DNA of 53,309 nt from Hyphomicrobiales bacterium (GTDB lineage: Bacteria > Pseudomonadota > Alphaproteobacteria > Rhizobiales > Beijerinckiaceae), in NCBI GenBank assembly GCA_003963405.1, contig RXIY01000001.1, positions 1-53,309 of the forward strand, given 5' to 3'. The notes under the pieces were generated by a model. The model had not been told where the DNA came from, did not search any database, and saw only the letters and a list, made by a program, of their open reading frames with translations. Below are positions 9,020 to 17,420 of the stretch, in pieces (the stretch's first letter is position 1; each line of letters opens with the position of its first letter). The translations under genes and the position numbers were made by a program.

Positions 9020-9370
9020 CTACGTGACAATGGGAGAGCCGCTGCTGATTGCTTCCTGCAAGCGCGGATAGATCTCAAAAACGCGGTTCAGCCGGGTAAG
9101 CTCGAACATGGAGCGCACACGTGGCTGCAGGCCGGAAAGAATGAATGCTCCCGACCGCTGGTTCGCATTCTTGTAGCCCGAAAGGAGCGCGCCCAAGCCC
9201 GAGCTGTCGATGAATTTGACGTCGCTGAGATCGACGACGAGGCGACGGCCGCCTTCCTCCAGGATACGCAGGATGCGGTCTTTCAGCTCGTTTGAATTAT
9301 GCGCGTCGAGGCGTTCTTCCTTTACGGCGATGACAACCTGGCCGCTCTGCGTCTGGGTTTCGATGTGCAT
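9020..9370 (-). CDS. STAS-domain anti-anti-sigma factor, RsbV/SpoIIAA-like
   Basis: A 116-residue single STAS domain. FIDSSGLGAL at residues 53-62 contains the conserved phosphorylatable serine (S56, possibly S57) following D55. This is the first gene of the minus-strand run and is followed after nine bases by its presumed kinase. In the unphosphorylated state such proteins sequester the RsbW-type kinase; the PAS-PP2C protein encoded two genes downstream is the obvious phosphatase. Start ATG at 9368-9370. Confidence 0.9.
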   Translation of the reverse strand: MHIETQTQSGQVVIAVKEERLDAHNSNELKDRILRILEEGGRRLVVDLSDVKFIDSSGLGALLSGYKNANQRSGAFILSGLQPRVRSMFELTRLNRVFEIYPRLQEAISSGSPIVT

Positions 9371-9704
9371 GACGGGGCCGATCGAAGCCGATTGGTTTGA
9401 TTGCAGGGTAAGCGTTTAGCTAGAACGCTCTCCGGCGACGTCAATGCGGGCGCGATCTACAGGCCGGGACTGCGCGCATGCGCGGGCCATCATCTCTCAG
9501 CCATTCGCCTCTTCGCCTGTCCGCGTCGGGAGCGCCCAATCTGTCGGCGGGCGAGCAAGTCTCCGCACCATCGGCGGAAGCTCGGAGGGAGCTCAAGGGT
9601 GATTTCGAGGCGGACTGGCGCATTGACCAGCTGTCGGGGGTGAACTTTGCCGTTCGATCGGGGTAGAATGAGAATGGATCCATTCGCACCCACCCGCTTG
9701 ACAC
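9371..9704. promoter_or_regulatory. Divergent intergenic region between rsbV-like and phosphoesterase genes
   Basis: A 334-base gap that must hold promoters for both directions. I see a near-palindrome at 9411-9429 (AGCGTT, seven bases TAGCTAG, AACGCT), about 40 bases upstream of the rsbV-like start, a candidate operator. No GGAAC-N16/17-CGTT element is present here, unlike upstream of usp. No convincing small gene was found. The base composition rises towards that of the rest of the window in this gap. Confidence 0.35.
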
Positions 9705-10682
9705 ATGAATTCAACACGTTTTCTGGACTGTGACGAAATCAGGAGAAGGCTCGACGCGCGGCTCGGTCCCGTGCATGCAAGACAGCGCATCGGGATTGAA
9801 AGAGAGCATGAGGCCCAGGCCTTCGGGCAGGGTCTGACCCTGCTCCACATGGAGAATCTGCCTTTCTCCAACGCGATCATCGAGGCCGTTCTGCGCCTGA
9901 GCGGCATGTACTGGATTGGCCGGCACAACGCCGGCAAGGTCCGCGTCCTGACGCACGACGTCGTGGCCGACTGCCTTCCCGATCGTTTCGATGGCTACAC
10001 AATTCTCCACCTGACCGATCTCCATTGCGACATGAACTCTCGCGCCATGGCCAATATGACGCGTCTGATCGAAGCGCTCGATTACGATCTTTGTGTCTGG
10101 ACGGGAGACTATCGCGGCCAGACCTTCGGGGATTTTCGGCCCTGCCTCAAAGGATTGGCCCGCATTCGCGAGGCAATCAGGACCGATGTCTATGCCGTGC
10201 TCGGCAATCACGACACCATTTTGATGACGCCGGACATGGAGCAGATGGGCGTCAAGCTTTTGCTCAACGAGCAGGCTATACTCGAACACGAGGGCCAGAG
10301 AATTTATCTTGCCGGCGTAGATGACGCTCACTTTTTTCGCGTCGACAATATCGAGAAGGCTGCGGCGGATATTCCGGAAAGTTGTTTTTCCATCCTGCTG
10401 TCACACACGCCGGAGATCTACAGGCAGGCGGCGCATGCCGGCTTCAAGCTCATGCTCTGCGGGCATACGCACGGCGGTCAAATTTGCCTTCCAGGAGGCA
10501 TTCCGGTGACGCTGGACGCCGCCATTCCCCGGCGCATGGGCCGCGGGGCCTGGGAATTCTGTGGCATGGCCGGCTACACGAGCGTCGGCGCCGGCTCATC
10601 GATCGTGCCCGTCCGTTTCAATTGCCCGCCGGAGATAACATTGCACCGTCTCTTGCGCGCTGAAACGTCGCCCGCTCAATAG
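9705..10682 (+). CDS. Metallophosphoesterase, YkuE/calcineurin type
   Basis: A 325-residue protein with the complete calcineurin-like metal-site set: LTDLHCD, TGDYR, LGNHD, LSHTPE and CGHTHGGQ, in the order expected. About 100 residues precede the domain (RRLDARLGPVHARQRIGIEREHEA), a known N-terminal extension in alphaproteobacterial members, supporting the ATG at 9705. There is no signal peptide. Substrate unknown; relatives act on phosphodiester lipids or nucleotides. It converges with the next gene with a seven-base overlap of coding ends. Confidence 0.88.
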   Translation: MNSTRFLDCDEIRRRLDARLGPVHARQRIGIEREHEAQAFGQGLTLLHMENLPFSNAIIEAVLRLSGMYWIGRHNAGKVRVLTHDVVADCLPDRFDGYTILHLTDLHCDMNSRAMANMTRLIEALDYDLCVWTGDYRGQTFGDFRPCLKGLARIREAIRTDVYAVLGNHDTILMTPDMEQMGVKLLLNEQAILEHEGQRIYLAGVDDAHFFRVDNIEKAAADIPESCFSILLSHTPEIYRQAAHAGFKLMLCGHTHGGQICLPGGIPVTLDAAIPRRMGRGAWEFCGMAGYTSVGAGSSIVPVRFNCPPEITLHRLLRAETSPAQ

Positions 10683-11164
10683 GGTCGATCCTTGATCTTG
10701 AGCGCGAAGAGCAGGCGCGAGCCGACGAGCTCCGCAATGAAGAAAAGGACGACGACGACCAGAACATCCAAGATCGAAAGCCCCATCGCCCAGGCGGCGA
10801 ACAGAGCGGGCAGAATGGCTTCCGGTATCTGGTCGACGCCGAGCATCTGGTCGCTGGGGGCTGCCCCGCAGCGCCGTTTGGCGAAACTCGAAAGAAGATC
10901 TCCGGCCATGGAGAGCGCCGCGACGATCGCGCCAAAGACCCAGCTCAGCCGCGCCAGTTCAGCCGCCGCCATCGTGGCCAGAAGGCTGGTGGCCACGCCG
11001 CGATAGGTCTTTGAGGAACCGAAGAGCGCGCGTCCGTCCGAGAGGCGCGCGGAGCCGTCGATCGGCCAATCGAAGCGGCCGCCAATGAGCCACTTCGCCA
11101 GAACCGGCGCGCCATTGGCGACGCCCAGAAGAAACAGCACCTGCCCGATGGCGATGAGATTCAT
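10676..11164 (-). CDS. CDP-archaeol synthase (CarS) family membrane protein
   Basis: A 162-residue protein with about four hydrophobic helices. ANGAPVLAKWL near the N-terminus, GRALFGSSKTYRG at about 44-56 and SMAGDLLSSFAKRR at about 85-98 match the CarS/DUF46 family, which in archaea makes CDP-archaeol from CTP and digeranylgeranylglyceryl phosphate. Bacterial members are common in proteobacteria but their substrate is not established, so the archaeal reaction should not be assumed. The frame remains open far upstream, but that part overlaps the next gene antisense-free and has no homology; ATG 11164 is chosen because the family motifs begin directly after it. Confidence 0.75.
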   Translation of the reverse strand: MNLIAIGQVLFLLGVANGAPVLAKWLIGGRFDWPIDGSARLSDGRALFGSSKTYRGVATSLLATMAAAELARLSWVFGAIVAALSMAGDLLSSFAKRRCGAAPSDQMLGVDQIPEAILPALFAAWAMGLSILDVLVVVVLFFIAELVGSRLLFALKIKDRPY

Positions 11165-11249
11165 GCGAGGCTCTCCGAAAGGATCACGCTCCCAGCCTGG
11201 CGGGCGCCGGGCTCCGTGAAGACGGCGCCTACGGGGAGGCCCCGGCAGG

Positions 11250-12164
11250 TTACGGCTTTCTTGGGCGCGCGACCCAGCTTGCCTGAGCGGGCTTGGTGAA
11301 ATCGAGCTCCCAGTTGAACCGGCTGAGGACGTTGTAGCCCAGCACGACGGACGCCCGAGGGCCAATCGCTTCGCGCAGGGCGCCGAAATCATAAGCGAGC
11401 GCATAGACCCCGTGCAAAACATGTCCGTCTCCAAGATCGAGCGTCCTGATCTTGTAGAGCCGCGACACAAGGCCGCCGCCGCTGGCCTCGCTTGCTCTGG
11501 TCTTCCCTTTGACGGGTGTGAAGAGGGCTTTATGACGATCGATGAACTGCTGATCGACGGCGGATATCTCGGCGCCGGTATCGAGCAGGCCGAGAGTTGT
11601 CGCGCTTCCGATCCGTAACGGGATCCCGAGAAGGCGCTTTTCTGGCCCCAGCGGCTGGAAGGGGACCGGCCGCCAGTCGGGCCGTGTATCGCTGAAAAAG
11701 ACCATTTGGCTGTGATCGAAATCCAGCGTGAACCGGGCTCCCTTGAAGAAATCGAGTCCGAGAAGGTCGTCGCCATCGCTCGCGGCGCAGCGCGTGACCT
11801 CATATCCGGCTCTGCCGACGTTGTTCCCCTGCGTGGCCGTCAGCTCGACGTTTTTTGCTTCCACGTCGTCGCAGCGGGTCACCCTACCGAAAGCGCCTGT
11901 CGAATCGCTTTGACCCAGGACCGGCAAATCCTTATTCCAGGGCGCAAGTGTAATACGGCTGGTCGAGGCGCCAGTATCGAGCCGCATTTTGCCCATGACA
12001 TTACCGAAGCGGACTGGGACATAGATGCGGCCACCGTCATACCCCCCTGACGCGAGCGTCATCGTGACGGTCGAAGGACTGCCAGCGCCGTGCGCAAGGG
12101 ATGGGGCCGCAAAGATAAAGAGGAGAAAGGCGAGGCGTTTCAATGATCTCGTCTCTGGTTGCAA
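11250..12164 (-). CDS. Exported retropepsin-like aspartic protease with two catalytic lobes
   Basis: A 304-residue protein. A signal peptide is visible at the N-terminus (hydrophobic core LAFLLFIFAAPSLA, then HGAG). Two aspartic protease motifs occur: LDTGAS with D63 and LDTGAE with D195, each followed by a hydrophobic-hydrophobic-glycine element (LLGLDFF and VVLGYNVL). Retroviral-type bacterial proteases usually have one motif and act as dimers; here both lobes are in one chain, so the protein looks like a fused, potentially self-sufficient protease of the periplasm. Start is uncertain: TTG 12164, or TTG 12143 giving MKRLAFLLF. Substrate unknown. Confidence 0.78.
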   Translation of the reverse strand: MQPETRSLKRLAFLLFIFAAPSLAHGAGSPSTVTMTLASGGYDGGRIYVPVRFGNVMGKMRLDTGASTSRITLAPWNKDLPVLGQSDSTGAFGRVTRCDDVEAKNVELTATQGNNVGRAGYEVTRCAASDGDDLLGLDFFKGARFTLDFDHSQMVFFSDTRPDWRPVPFQPLGPEKRLLGIPLRIGSATTLGLLDTGAEISAVDQQFIDRHKALFTPVKGKTRASEASGGGLVSRLYKIRTLDLGDGHVLHGVYALAYDFGALREAIGPRASVVLGYNVLSRFNWELDFTKPAQASWVARPRKP

Positions 12165-12291
12165 TGGCGGCGGGCGCGAGCTTCATCGTCTCGAATGCGA
12201 CTCTTAACGGCCTTGTGGCCCACCGCAAGCCCGAGATCGCCAAGCATAGTGTCCATCCGCTGCATTCGAGCGGGAAACCCTGGAAATTGAT

Positions 12292-12801
12292 TTGAAAAAA
12301 CGGCAAGAGGCGCCCTCCTGGCGACATTTGCGGCCATCCGACCTTCCTGCGCTCGTCCGTCTCGCCGATGAAATGCATCCTGACGCTCGCGAGCGGGCGG
12401 AAGTGTTCGAGGAGAAGCTCGATCTTTTTCCTGACGGCTGTTTCGCCTTCGAGGGAGGCGGCGGCCTCCTCGGATATGCGATCTCCCACCCATGGGTGGA
12501 CAACGACATTCCGTCGCTCGACGCTTTCTTGGATCAGCTCCCCGACGCGCCGGATTGCCTCTTCCTGCACGACGTGGCGATTTCCGCCGAAGGGAGAGGC
12601 CGCGGGGCGGCCGCGACCTTGATCGAGCGATTGACCGACATTGCGAAGCGCGAGCGACTTCCGTCTCTCGCTTTGGTCTCCATGTATGGAACAGAGCCCT
12701 TATGGCGCCGGCGGGGCTTCGATTGCTTTCGTAGCGACGCCCTCTCAGTTCAATTGGCAAAGTATGGAGCGGCCGCCGTCTACATGAAAAAAATCATTTG
12801 A
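12292..12801 (+). CDS. GNAT family N-acetyltransferase
   Basis: A 169-residue protein with the GNAT fold markers: LFLHDVAISAEGRGRGAAATL (about 90-110) contains the acetyl-CoA pyrophosphate loop, and EPLWRRRGFD matches the usual motif B. It starts at TTG 12292; no better ATG exists close by. The substrate is not predictable. It stands alone between a divergent protease gene and a convergent small membrane protein gene. Confidence 0.8.
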   Translation: MKKRQEAPSWRHLRPSDLPALVRLADEMHPDARERAEVFEEKLDLFPDGCFAFEGGGGLLGYAISHPWVDNDIPSLDAFLDQLPDAPDCLFLHDVAISAEGRGRGAAATLIERLTDIAKRERLPSLALVSMYGTEPLWRRRGFDCFRSDALSVQLAKYGAAAVYMKKII

Positions 12802-12931
12802 AAGTCCGGCGCAGCCTCGGAGGAAATCCCGCGCAAAGGGAATGCACCCAGCAACCGAAGCGGAATGGCGCGGCGTTCTGGAATGGAGGCGACGTCCATG
12901 AGCTGCGCGCCGAAAGCCGCGGCTCTTTCGC

Positions 12932-13147
12932 TCAATCGCGCGCCGTATCCGAGGCAGAGGCCGCCCCCGCGACAAACAGCCAGCCAAAAACGGACAAGCC
13001 GACCCATAGCGCCAGGAACGGATGTCCTGTCTCGAAGAGCGCAATCAGACAAAGCCCAATTGAAGCGAGAAAGGTGGCCGCCATCGCCCGATGGGAGATC
13101 GCTCTCGGAGAAAAGCGATTTCCGGGACTGTTTACAATATAGGCCAT
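12932..13147 (-). CDS. Small membrane protein under a stress promoter
   Basis: A 71-residue protein with two hydrophobic helices (AATFLASIGLCLIALF and LALWVGLSVFGWLFVAGAA) separated by ETGHPF. ATG 13147 sits five bases after AGGGGGA on the minus strand, a good ribosome-binding site; a longer frame from 13171 is less likely. A GGAAC-N16-CGTT element lies at 13200-13224. I recognise no family. Promoter plus clear start make it a probable general stress membrane protein. Confidence 0.68.
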   Translation of the reverse strand: MAYIVNSPGNRFSPRAISHRAMAATFLASIGLCLIALFETGHPFLALWVGLSVFGWLFVAGAASASDTARD

Positions 13148-13199
13148 TTCGTCCCCCTGACGCGCCGCCAAGCTTCAGCATGCTTGGAAACATCTTGTT

Positions 13200-13224
13200 A
13201 ACGCATGACGCTCCGAAACGTTCC
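13200..13224 (-). promoter_or_regulatory. EcfG-type promoter for the small membrane protein
   Basis: Minus-strand GGAAC (complement of 13220-13224), 16-base spacer, CGTT (complement of 13200-13203). It matches the alphaproteobacterial general stress consensus exactly and lies in the gap between the HU-like gene and the membrane protein gene, about 50 bases before the ATG. Confidence 0.68.
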
Positions 13225-13267
13225 CCAGTCGGCTGGCGCCAAAGCCAGCCAGCCGAGCGGCGGCCGA

Positions 13268-13648
13268 TCAGAGCTCGTCTGTCGGATTGCCTTCCGAGAC
13301 CGCCGCCTTCAGATATTTCGAAGCCCGGAAACTCACGACCTTGCGCGGCTTTACGAGCGCGAAATCGCCTGTTCGGGGGTTGCGGCCCTTTCTCTCCTTC
13401 TTTTCGACGATCACGAACTTGCCGAAATTGCAGAGGGTCACGCTCTCCCCGCTGACGAGAGTTTCGAAGATTTCCTCCAGAACCTGATCCACAAGAGCCG
13501 CAGCCTGCCGGTGCGCGAGCCGGTCGCACGCCACGAAAAGCGATCGCGCGAGCTCCCGCCTGGTGACCGTGTGTCGGTCCGACGGCTTTTCATACTCCCT
13601 CGGAGCATAATGCAGGCGGCCATAGACCTGTTGCACATCATCCAGCAT
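13268..13648 (-). CDS. HU/IHF family DNA-binding protein
   Basis: A 126-residue protein. Residues from about 28 onward form an HU/IHF fold, with NFGKFVIVEKKERKGRNPRTGD as the start of the DNA-wrapping arm (arginine-asparagine-proline tip) and RKVVSFRASKYLK at the C-terminal end. The first 27 residues are an extension absent from typical 90-110 residue members. It resembles the IHF alpha subunit more than HU, but the main ihfA gene is probably elsewhere and this looks like a divergent paralogue. ATG 13648 has GGTGGA upstream. Confidence 0.85.
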   Translation of the reverse strand: MLDDVQQVYGRLHYAPREYEKPSDRHTVTRRELARSLFVACDRLAHRQAAALVDQVLEEIFETLVSGESVTLCNFGKFVIVEKKERKGRNPRTGDFALVKPRKVVSFRASKYLKAAVSEGNPTDEL

Positions 13649-13776
13649 CGACGTCCACCCTGTTTGCAGCGCCCCATCCTCAAGAATGGCGCCTGCGCCG
13701 AACCCTGCCTGCCCGAATGGAAGGATACCTCAGTAAATTCAGGCCTGTCCTTATCCATTTTGCGTAAAGTGAAGCT

Positions 13777-14811
13777 TTAGCATAAGCCCCCGCCCATATG
13801 GGCTTGCTCCTTCGGGCAGGCCATGGCGCCCGCCCGCGAGCCCGCGCCGCCGGGAAGATCGACGGACGGCAGGACGCCGAACATCTCCCGGTAATGTCCG
13901 GCGAATCTCCCCAGGTGATTGAACTCGTGCGCTTTTGCGATGCGGCCGACGCCGGATGAGCCGCATCGCTCCCGTCGCAGGGCGGCGTGGACCTGGTGCA
14001 GGCGGATGGCGCGCTTGAGCTCGACAAAGCCGAGGCCGAACTCCTCCTGCACGGCGAGCTGGATGCTGCGCCGGGAGCACCTCAGCCGGCGGGCGGCGTC
14101 CTCGAGGGAGAGCCGGCGCGATTCGCCGGCGTGCGGCGCCTCCCAGAGAAGATTTTCGATCGTGAGCGCCAGCCTGCGCCGGCGTCTCGCGCCCCGCGGC
14201 GCCGGCGTGCGGCCGACCGCGTCGGCTTCACGGAGCAGATCGGCGCTTAGCCCGACCATCGCGTCCCACTCGGGCGGCGGCGGCCGGCGGGCCAAGTTTT
14301 CTTCCCCAGATTCGCCCCCCGCGAGCAGGCGCCGTGCGCTCTTCTCGAGCGCGCGGGCGCTCGGCGTGACGCAAGAAAGCAGCGGTTCGAAATCGAGAGG
14401 ATCCTCCAAACGCCGCCGCAGCTCGGGCGTCGCCGCTTGCGCGACGATGCGCTGCACGGCTGCAGGGCTGAAGTGAATGCTCAATGCGGAGGCGGGAAGA
14501 TTCGCCGCGAGGTCCAGGGCGCCGCCGCCGCAGGCGAGGGCCACGGCCTCTCCGCTGACGCGAGCGCCGAGAAGCCGAATCTCCTCCGCCTTCACGAAGA
14601 CGATCTTGAGCGCGCCGGCGGCGATCCGCCCGTCGATTCTGAGCCCCCCGCCGAGCAACCGAATCTCCTGAATGGAGACGCCGCATCCGAACGCCAGACA
14701 GGCGCGCGCCAGATGCAGCGCGCCGCCCTTCAGCCGGTAGAGGCGCGGCCGCCGGGAATTCAGGAGCGCCGGCGCTCCCGCCTGATCCGTCAGGAATGTC
14801 AGCTCGTCCAC
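13777..14811 (-). CDS. AraC family transcriptional regulator
   Basis: A 344-residue protein with a C-terminal AraC double helix-turn-helix: LSLEDAARRLRCSRRSIQLAVQEEFG at about 237-262 is the first, and RIAKAHEFNHLGRFAGHYREMFG at about 295-318 is the second, with the family FNHLGRF core. The N-terminal 200 residues are a cupin-like, poorly conserved sensing domain rich in alanine and leucine. The start is GTG 14811. The adjacent genes (HU-like downstream, a small exported protein upstream) do not reveal its target. Confidence 0.85.
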   Translation of the reverse strand: MDELTFLTDQAGAPALLNSRRPRLYRLKGGALHLARACLAFGCGVSIQEIRLLGGGLRIDGRIAAGALKIVFVKAEEIRLLGARVSGEAVALACGGGALDLAANLPASALSIHFSPAAVQRIVAQAATPELRRRLEDPLDFEPLLSCVTPSARALEKSARRLLAGGESGEENLARRPPPPEWDAMVGLSADLLREADAVGRTPAPRGARRRRRLALTIENLLWEAPHAGESRRLSLEDAARRLRCSRRSIQLAVQEEFGLGFVELKRAIRLHQVHAALRRERCGSSGVGRIAKAHEFNHLGRFAGHYREMFGVLPSVDLPGGAGSRAGAMACPKEQAHMGGGLC

Positions 14812-14970
14812 TTTTTCGGTTTCCGTAGAGGCTCTCGGCTAAGCTCTGCCTTGACCATATGGTAGCGGGCCATTGACTTGAGCGCAACAGTTTGCGAGCG
14901 CGGCGACGCTTTGCTTCACGCCTGTGCGCGCCAGATGGCTTCTGAGCCGCTCGGAACAGGGAGAATGGCC

Positions 14971-15171
14971 ATGCCTCGGCCTCGGGTTTGGCGTAACGCC
15001 GTTCTGGCGCTCATCGGGATCGCCCTCGCCTTCGCGGCCTGGACCAATCGCTACGAGCCCGCGGCGTCCCCCTATTTCCACCGCAACCGCTTCACGGGGG
15101 CGGAATGCCACCGCGGGCAGGAGTGCTGGACCCCGCGTCCGCCGAGGGTCTGGCCAGAACCAACCCGGTAG
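14971..15171 (+). CDS. Small membrane-anchored or exported hypothetical protein
   Basis: A 66-residue protein with one N-terminal helix (NAVLALIGIALAFAAW) followed by a basic, proline- and aromatic-rich tail with two cysteines (GAECHRGQECW). ATG 14971 is preceded at eight bases by AGGGAG; ATG 14965 is the alternative. I recognise no family. The stop lies nine bases from the convergent NUDIX gene. Confidence 0.5.
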   Translation: MPRPRVWRNAVLALIGIALAFAAWTNRYEPAASPYFHRNRFTGAECHRGQECWTPRPPRVWPEPTR

Positions 15172-15180
15172 CGCGGCCGT

Positions 15181-15645
15181 TCAGCGGATTTCCAGCCTGC
15201 GCGCCAACGCCTCCAGCGCGCCCCGCTGGCCTTTGACGATTTTGCCCATCGCTTCCGGCAGGGAGAACCAGGCCGCACGGTCGATCTCGGGAATGTCGAT
15301 CAGGCGGCCGGTCTTGGGCGGCCATTCGATCTGGCAGAAGTTGCTGGAGAGTTCCGAGGGATCCACGTCGCCCTCGAGGGCGTAGGCGAGAACGCGCTTG
15401 CCGCTGGGCTGCCTGAACTCCCCGAGCGCGGTCAGCTCGCCTTTGAGGGAAAAGCCGGTCTCTTCGAAAAATTCGCGCCGCGCCGCCTCTTCGGCGCATT
15501 CCCCCTCGTCGATCTCGCCCTTGGGGATGGACCAGGCGCCCTCGTCCTTTCTCGCCCAGAACGGCCCGCCCGGATGCGCCAGCAGCACCTCGGGGACTCC
15601 CGCCCTGAGACGGTACAGCAGGACGCCGGCGCTACGCTTCGCCAT
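15181..15645 (-). CDS. NUDIX hydrolase
   Basis: A 154-residue protein with a recognisable Nudix box: GEIDEGECAEEAARREFFEETG (G-x5-E-x7-R-E-x2-E-E-x-G). It begins MAKRSAGVLLYR, as in the family of NUDIX proteins of about 150 residues related to NTP pyrophosphohydrolases. ATG 15645 has AAGGAAG eight bases upstream; the longer frame to 15747 has no family support. Substrate not predictable. Confidence 0.87.
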   Translation of the reverse strand: MAKRSAGVLLYRLRAGVPEVLLAHPGGPFWARKDEGAWSIPKGEIDEGECAEEAARREFFEETGFSLKGELTALGEFRQPSGKRVLAYALEGDVDPSELSSNFCQIEWPPKTGRLIDIPEIDRAAWFSLPEAMGKIVKGQRGALEALARRLEIR

Positions 15646-15776
15646 CGCTCGAGCTTCCTTGTTTCCGATCGCCGCCCGTCGGACTGCGGCCGCAATTCTC
15701 TCCGCAAAGTAAACGGGGGCAAGCGAGGGCGGCGTTAAGCGGCGCAATGGCGCGGCAATGAAAAGGCGTATTCGGC

Positions 15777-16349
15777 ATGGCGCAGGCGCGCGTGATTTTT
15801 CTGTCTGTCTCTCTTGTCGTCTCGGCGGGCTTCCCCGCCGCGGCGCTGGGCGGTCCCCTGGACCGCGGGCCGATCGCCGATTTCCTGACGATCTTTCGCG
15901 AGCAGTCCATCCCCCGGCAGATCGTGGCCTGGCGCCATCCGGAGTATAAGGCGGGCGCGGTGGTGGTCTCGACCCGCGAGCGGCGGCTCTATTACGTGCT
16001 CGGCGGCGGCCGCGCCATCGAATATGGCGTCGGCGTCGGCCGCGAGGGCTTCACCTGGTCGGGCGTGAAGACGGTTTCGCGCAAACGCGAATGGCCGGAC
16101 TGGCGTCCGCCGGCGCCCATGCTGAAGCGGCGCCCGGATCTTCCCCGCTACATGCCGGGGGGCATGGAAAATCCGCTCGGGGCGCGGGCGCTCTATCTCG
16201 GCTCCAGCGACTATCGCATCCATGGCTCGAACGAACCCGACACCATCGGCGCGGCAGTCTCATCGGGCTGCATCCGCATGACCAACAACGACGTCATCGA
16301 CCTTTACTCCCGCGTGAAGGTCGGAACGAAGGTCGTCGTGCTCAAATAG
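15777..16349 (+). CDS. L,D-transpeptidase, YkuD domain
   Basis: A 190-residue exported protein. Signal peptide at residues 1-26. The YkuD domain has HGSNEP with H149 and SSGCIRM with the catalytic cysteine C165, the standard arrangement. Such enzymes form 3-3 cross-links in peptidoglycan or attach proteins to it in the periplasm. It converges with the htrA-like gene; only 12 bases separate their ends. Confidence 0.9.
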   Translation: MAQARVIFLSVSLVVSAGFPAAALGGPLDRGPIADFLTIFREQSIPRQIVAWRHPEYKAGAVVVSTRERRLYYVLGGGRAIEYGVGVGREGFTWSGVKTVSRKREWPDWRPPAPMLKRRPDLPRYMPGGMENPLGARALYLGSSDYRIHGSNEPDTIGAAVSSGCIRMTNNDVIDLYSRVKVGTKVVVLK

Positions 16350-16361
16350 GACGAAGGCCCG

Positions 16362-17420
16362 TCAGCGCGTGCGGACGAGGTCCGTTTCCGCAGCCTTCTG
16401 GCGCCCCGCCTCGATTCGCAGCCGCGCCTGCATCGCGGCGTCGCCCCGGCGGAAACGAACCTCGATTTCGGTCCCCGCCGGCAGGATCGCGAGGAGCGTG
16501 CGCAATTGCGCCGGCGACGAGATCGTGCGGCCGTCGACGGCCGCGATGACATCGCCTTTCGCAAGCCCCGCGAGCGCCGCCGGCGAAGAGGGCTCGATGG
16601 CGACGATTTCCGCGCCGGGGCGCCCGCCAAGAGGCGCCCGAATCGACACGCCGATCTGGCCGCGACGCACTTCGCCCGTCTCGACGAGCTGCGTCATGAT
16701 GCGACGGGCCATATCGATGGGAATGGCGAAGCCGATCCCGTGGCTCGCGCCCGACTTCGAGAAGATCGCCGTGTTCAGCCCGACGAGCCGCCCGTCGAGC
16801 GTCACCAGCGCCCCGCCGGAATTGCCGGGATTGATCGACGCGTCGGTCTGGATGAAATCCTCGTAGCCCTCGATGCCGAGGCCGGTGCGGCCCATGGCGG
16901 AGACGATGCCGGAGGTGACCGTCTGGCCGAGGCCGAAGGGATTGCCCACGGCGAGAACGAAATCCCCGACCTCCAGCGCGCGGCTGTCGCCCATGGGCAC
17001 GGCGGAAAGATTGCTTCCCCTTATTCGCAGGACAGCGACGTCCGTCGCCTTGTCTCGCCCGATGAGCTGCGCGCGGAAACGCCGATCGTCCTTGGTCGTG
17101 ACCTCGATCACCGACGCGTCGCGAACGACATGCTCATTGGTGAGGATGAGGCCGCGCTCGGCGTCGACGATCACGCCCGAGCCGGCGGACGTCGTCTCTC
17201 GCTTGAGACGCGCATTGGGAATGTCGAAGAACTCCTGCAACACAGGATCGACGGCGGCCGGGACTTCGACGGATTCGATCCGCTTCGTCGCAATGTTCAC
17301 CACGCCCGGCGTCACCGCGCGCACGACCGCGGCGACGGACGCCTTCTGGCCAGGCGGCAGGGCGCCCGCGAAAAGCGGCGCCGGGATGAGCAGGAAGAGC
17401 AGAACGAGGCGTAAAATCAT
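16362..17420 (-). CDS. Periplasmic trypsin-like serine protease with one PDZ domain (DegP/HtrA family)
   Basis: A 352-residue protein. A signal peptide is visible (residues 1-19). The catalytic triad is complete: H97 in TNEHVV, D127 in ATDVAVL and S201 in GNSGGA. A single PDZ domain occupies about 250-345. Length and single PDZ fit DegS/DO-like small HtrA proteases, but the N-terminus looks cleavable rather than an anchor. The role is periplasmic protein quality control or regulated proteolysis. It is monocistronic. Confidence 0.9.
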   Translation of the reverse strand: MILRLVLLFLLIPAPLFAGALPPGQKASVAAVVRAVTPGVVNIATKRIESVEVPAAVDPVLQEFFDIPNARLKRETTSAGSGVIVDAERGLILTNEHVVRDASVIEVTTKDDRRFRAQLIGRDKATDVAVLRIRGSNLSAVPMGDSRALEVGDFVLAVGNPFGLGQTVTSGIVSAMGRTGLGIEGYEDFIQTDASINPGNSGGALVTLDGRLVGLNTAIFSKSGASHGIGFAIPIDMARRIMTQLVETGEVRRGQIGVSIRAPLGGRPGAEIVAIEPSSPAALAGLAKGDVIAAVDGRTISSPAQLRTLLAILPAGTEIEVRFRRGDAAMQARLRIEAGRQKAAETDLVRTR

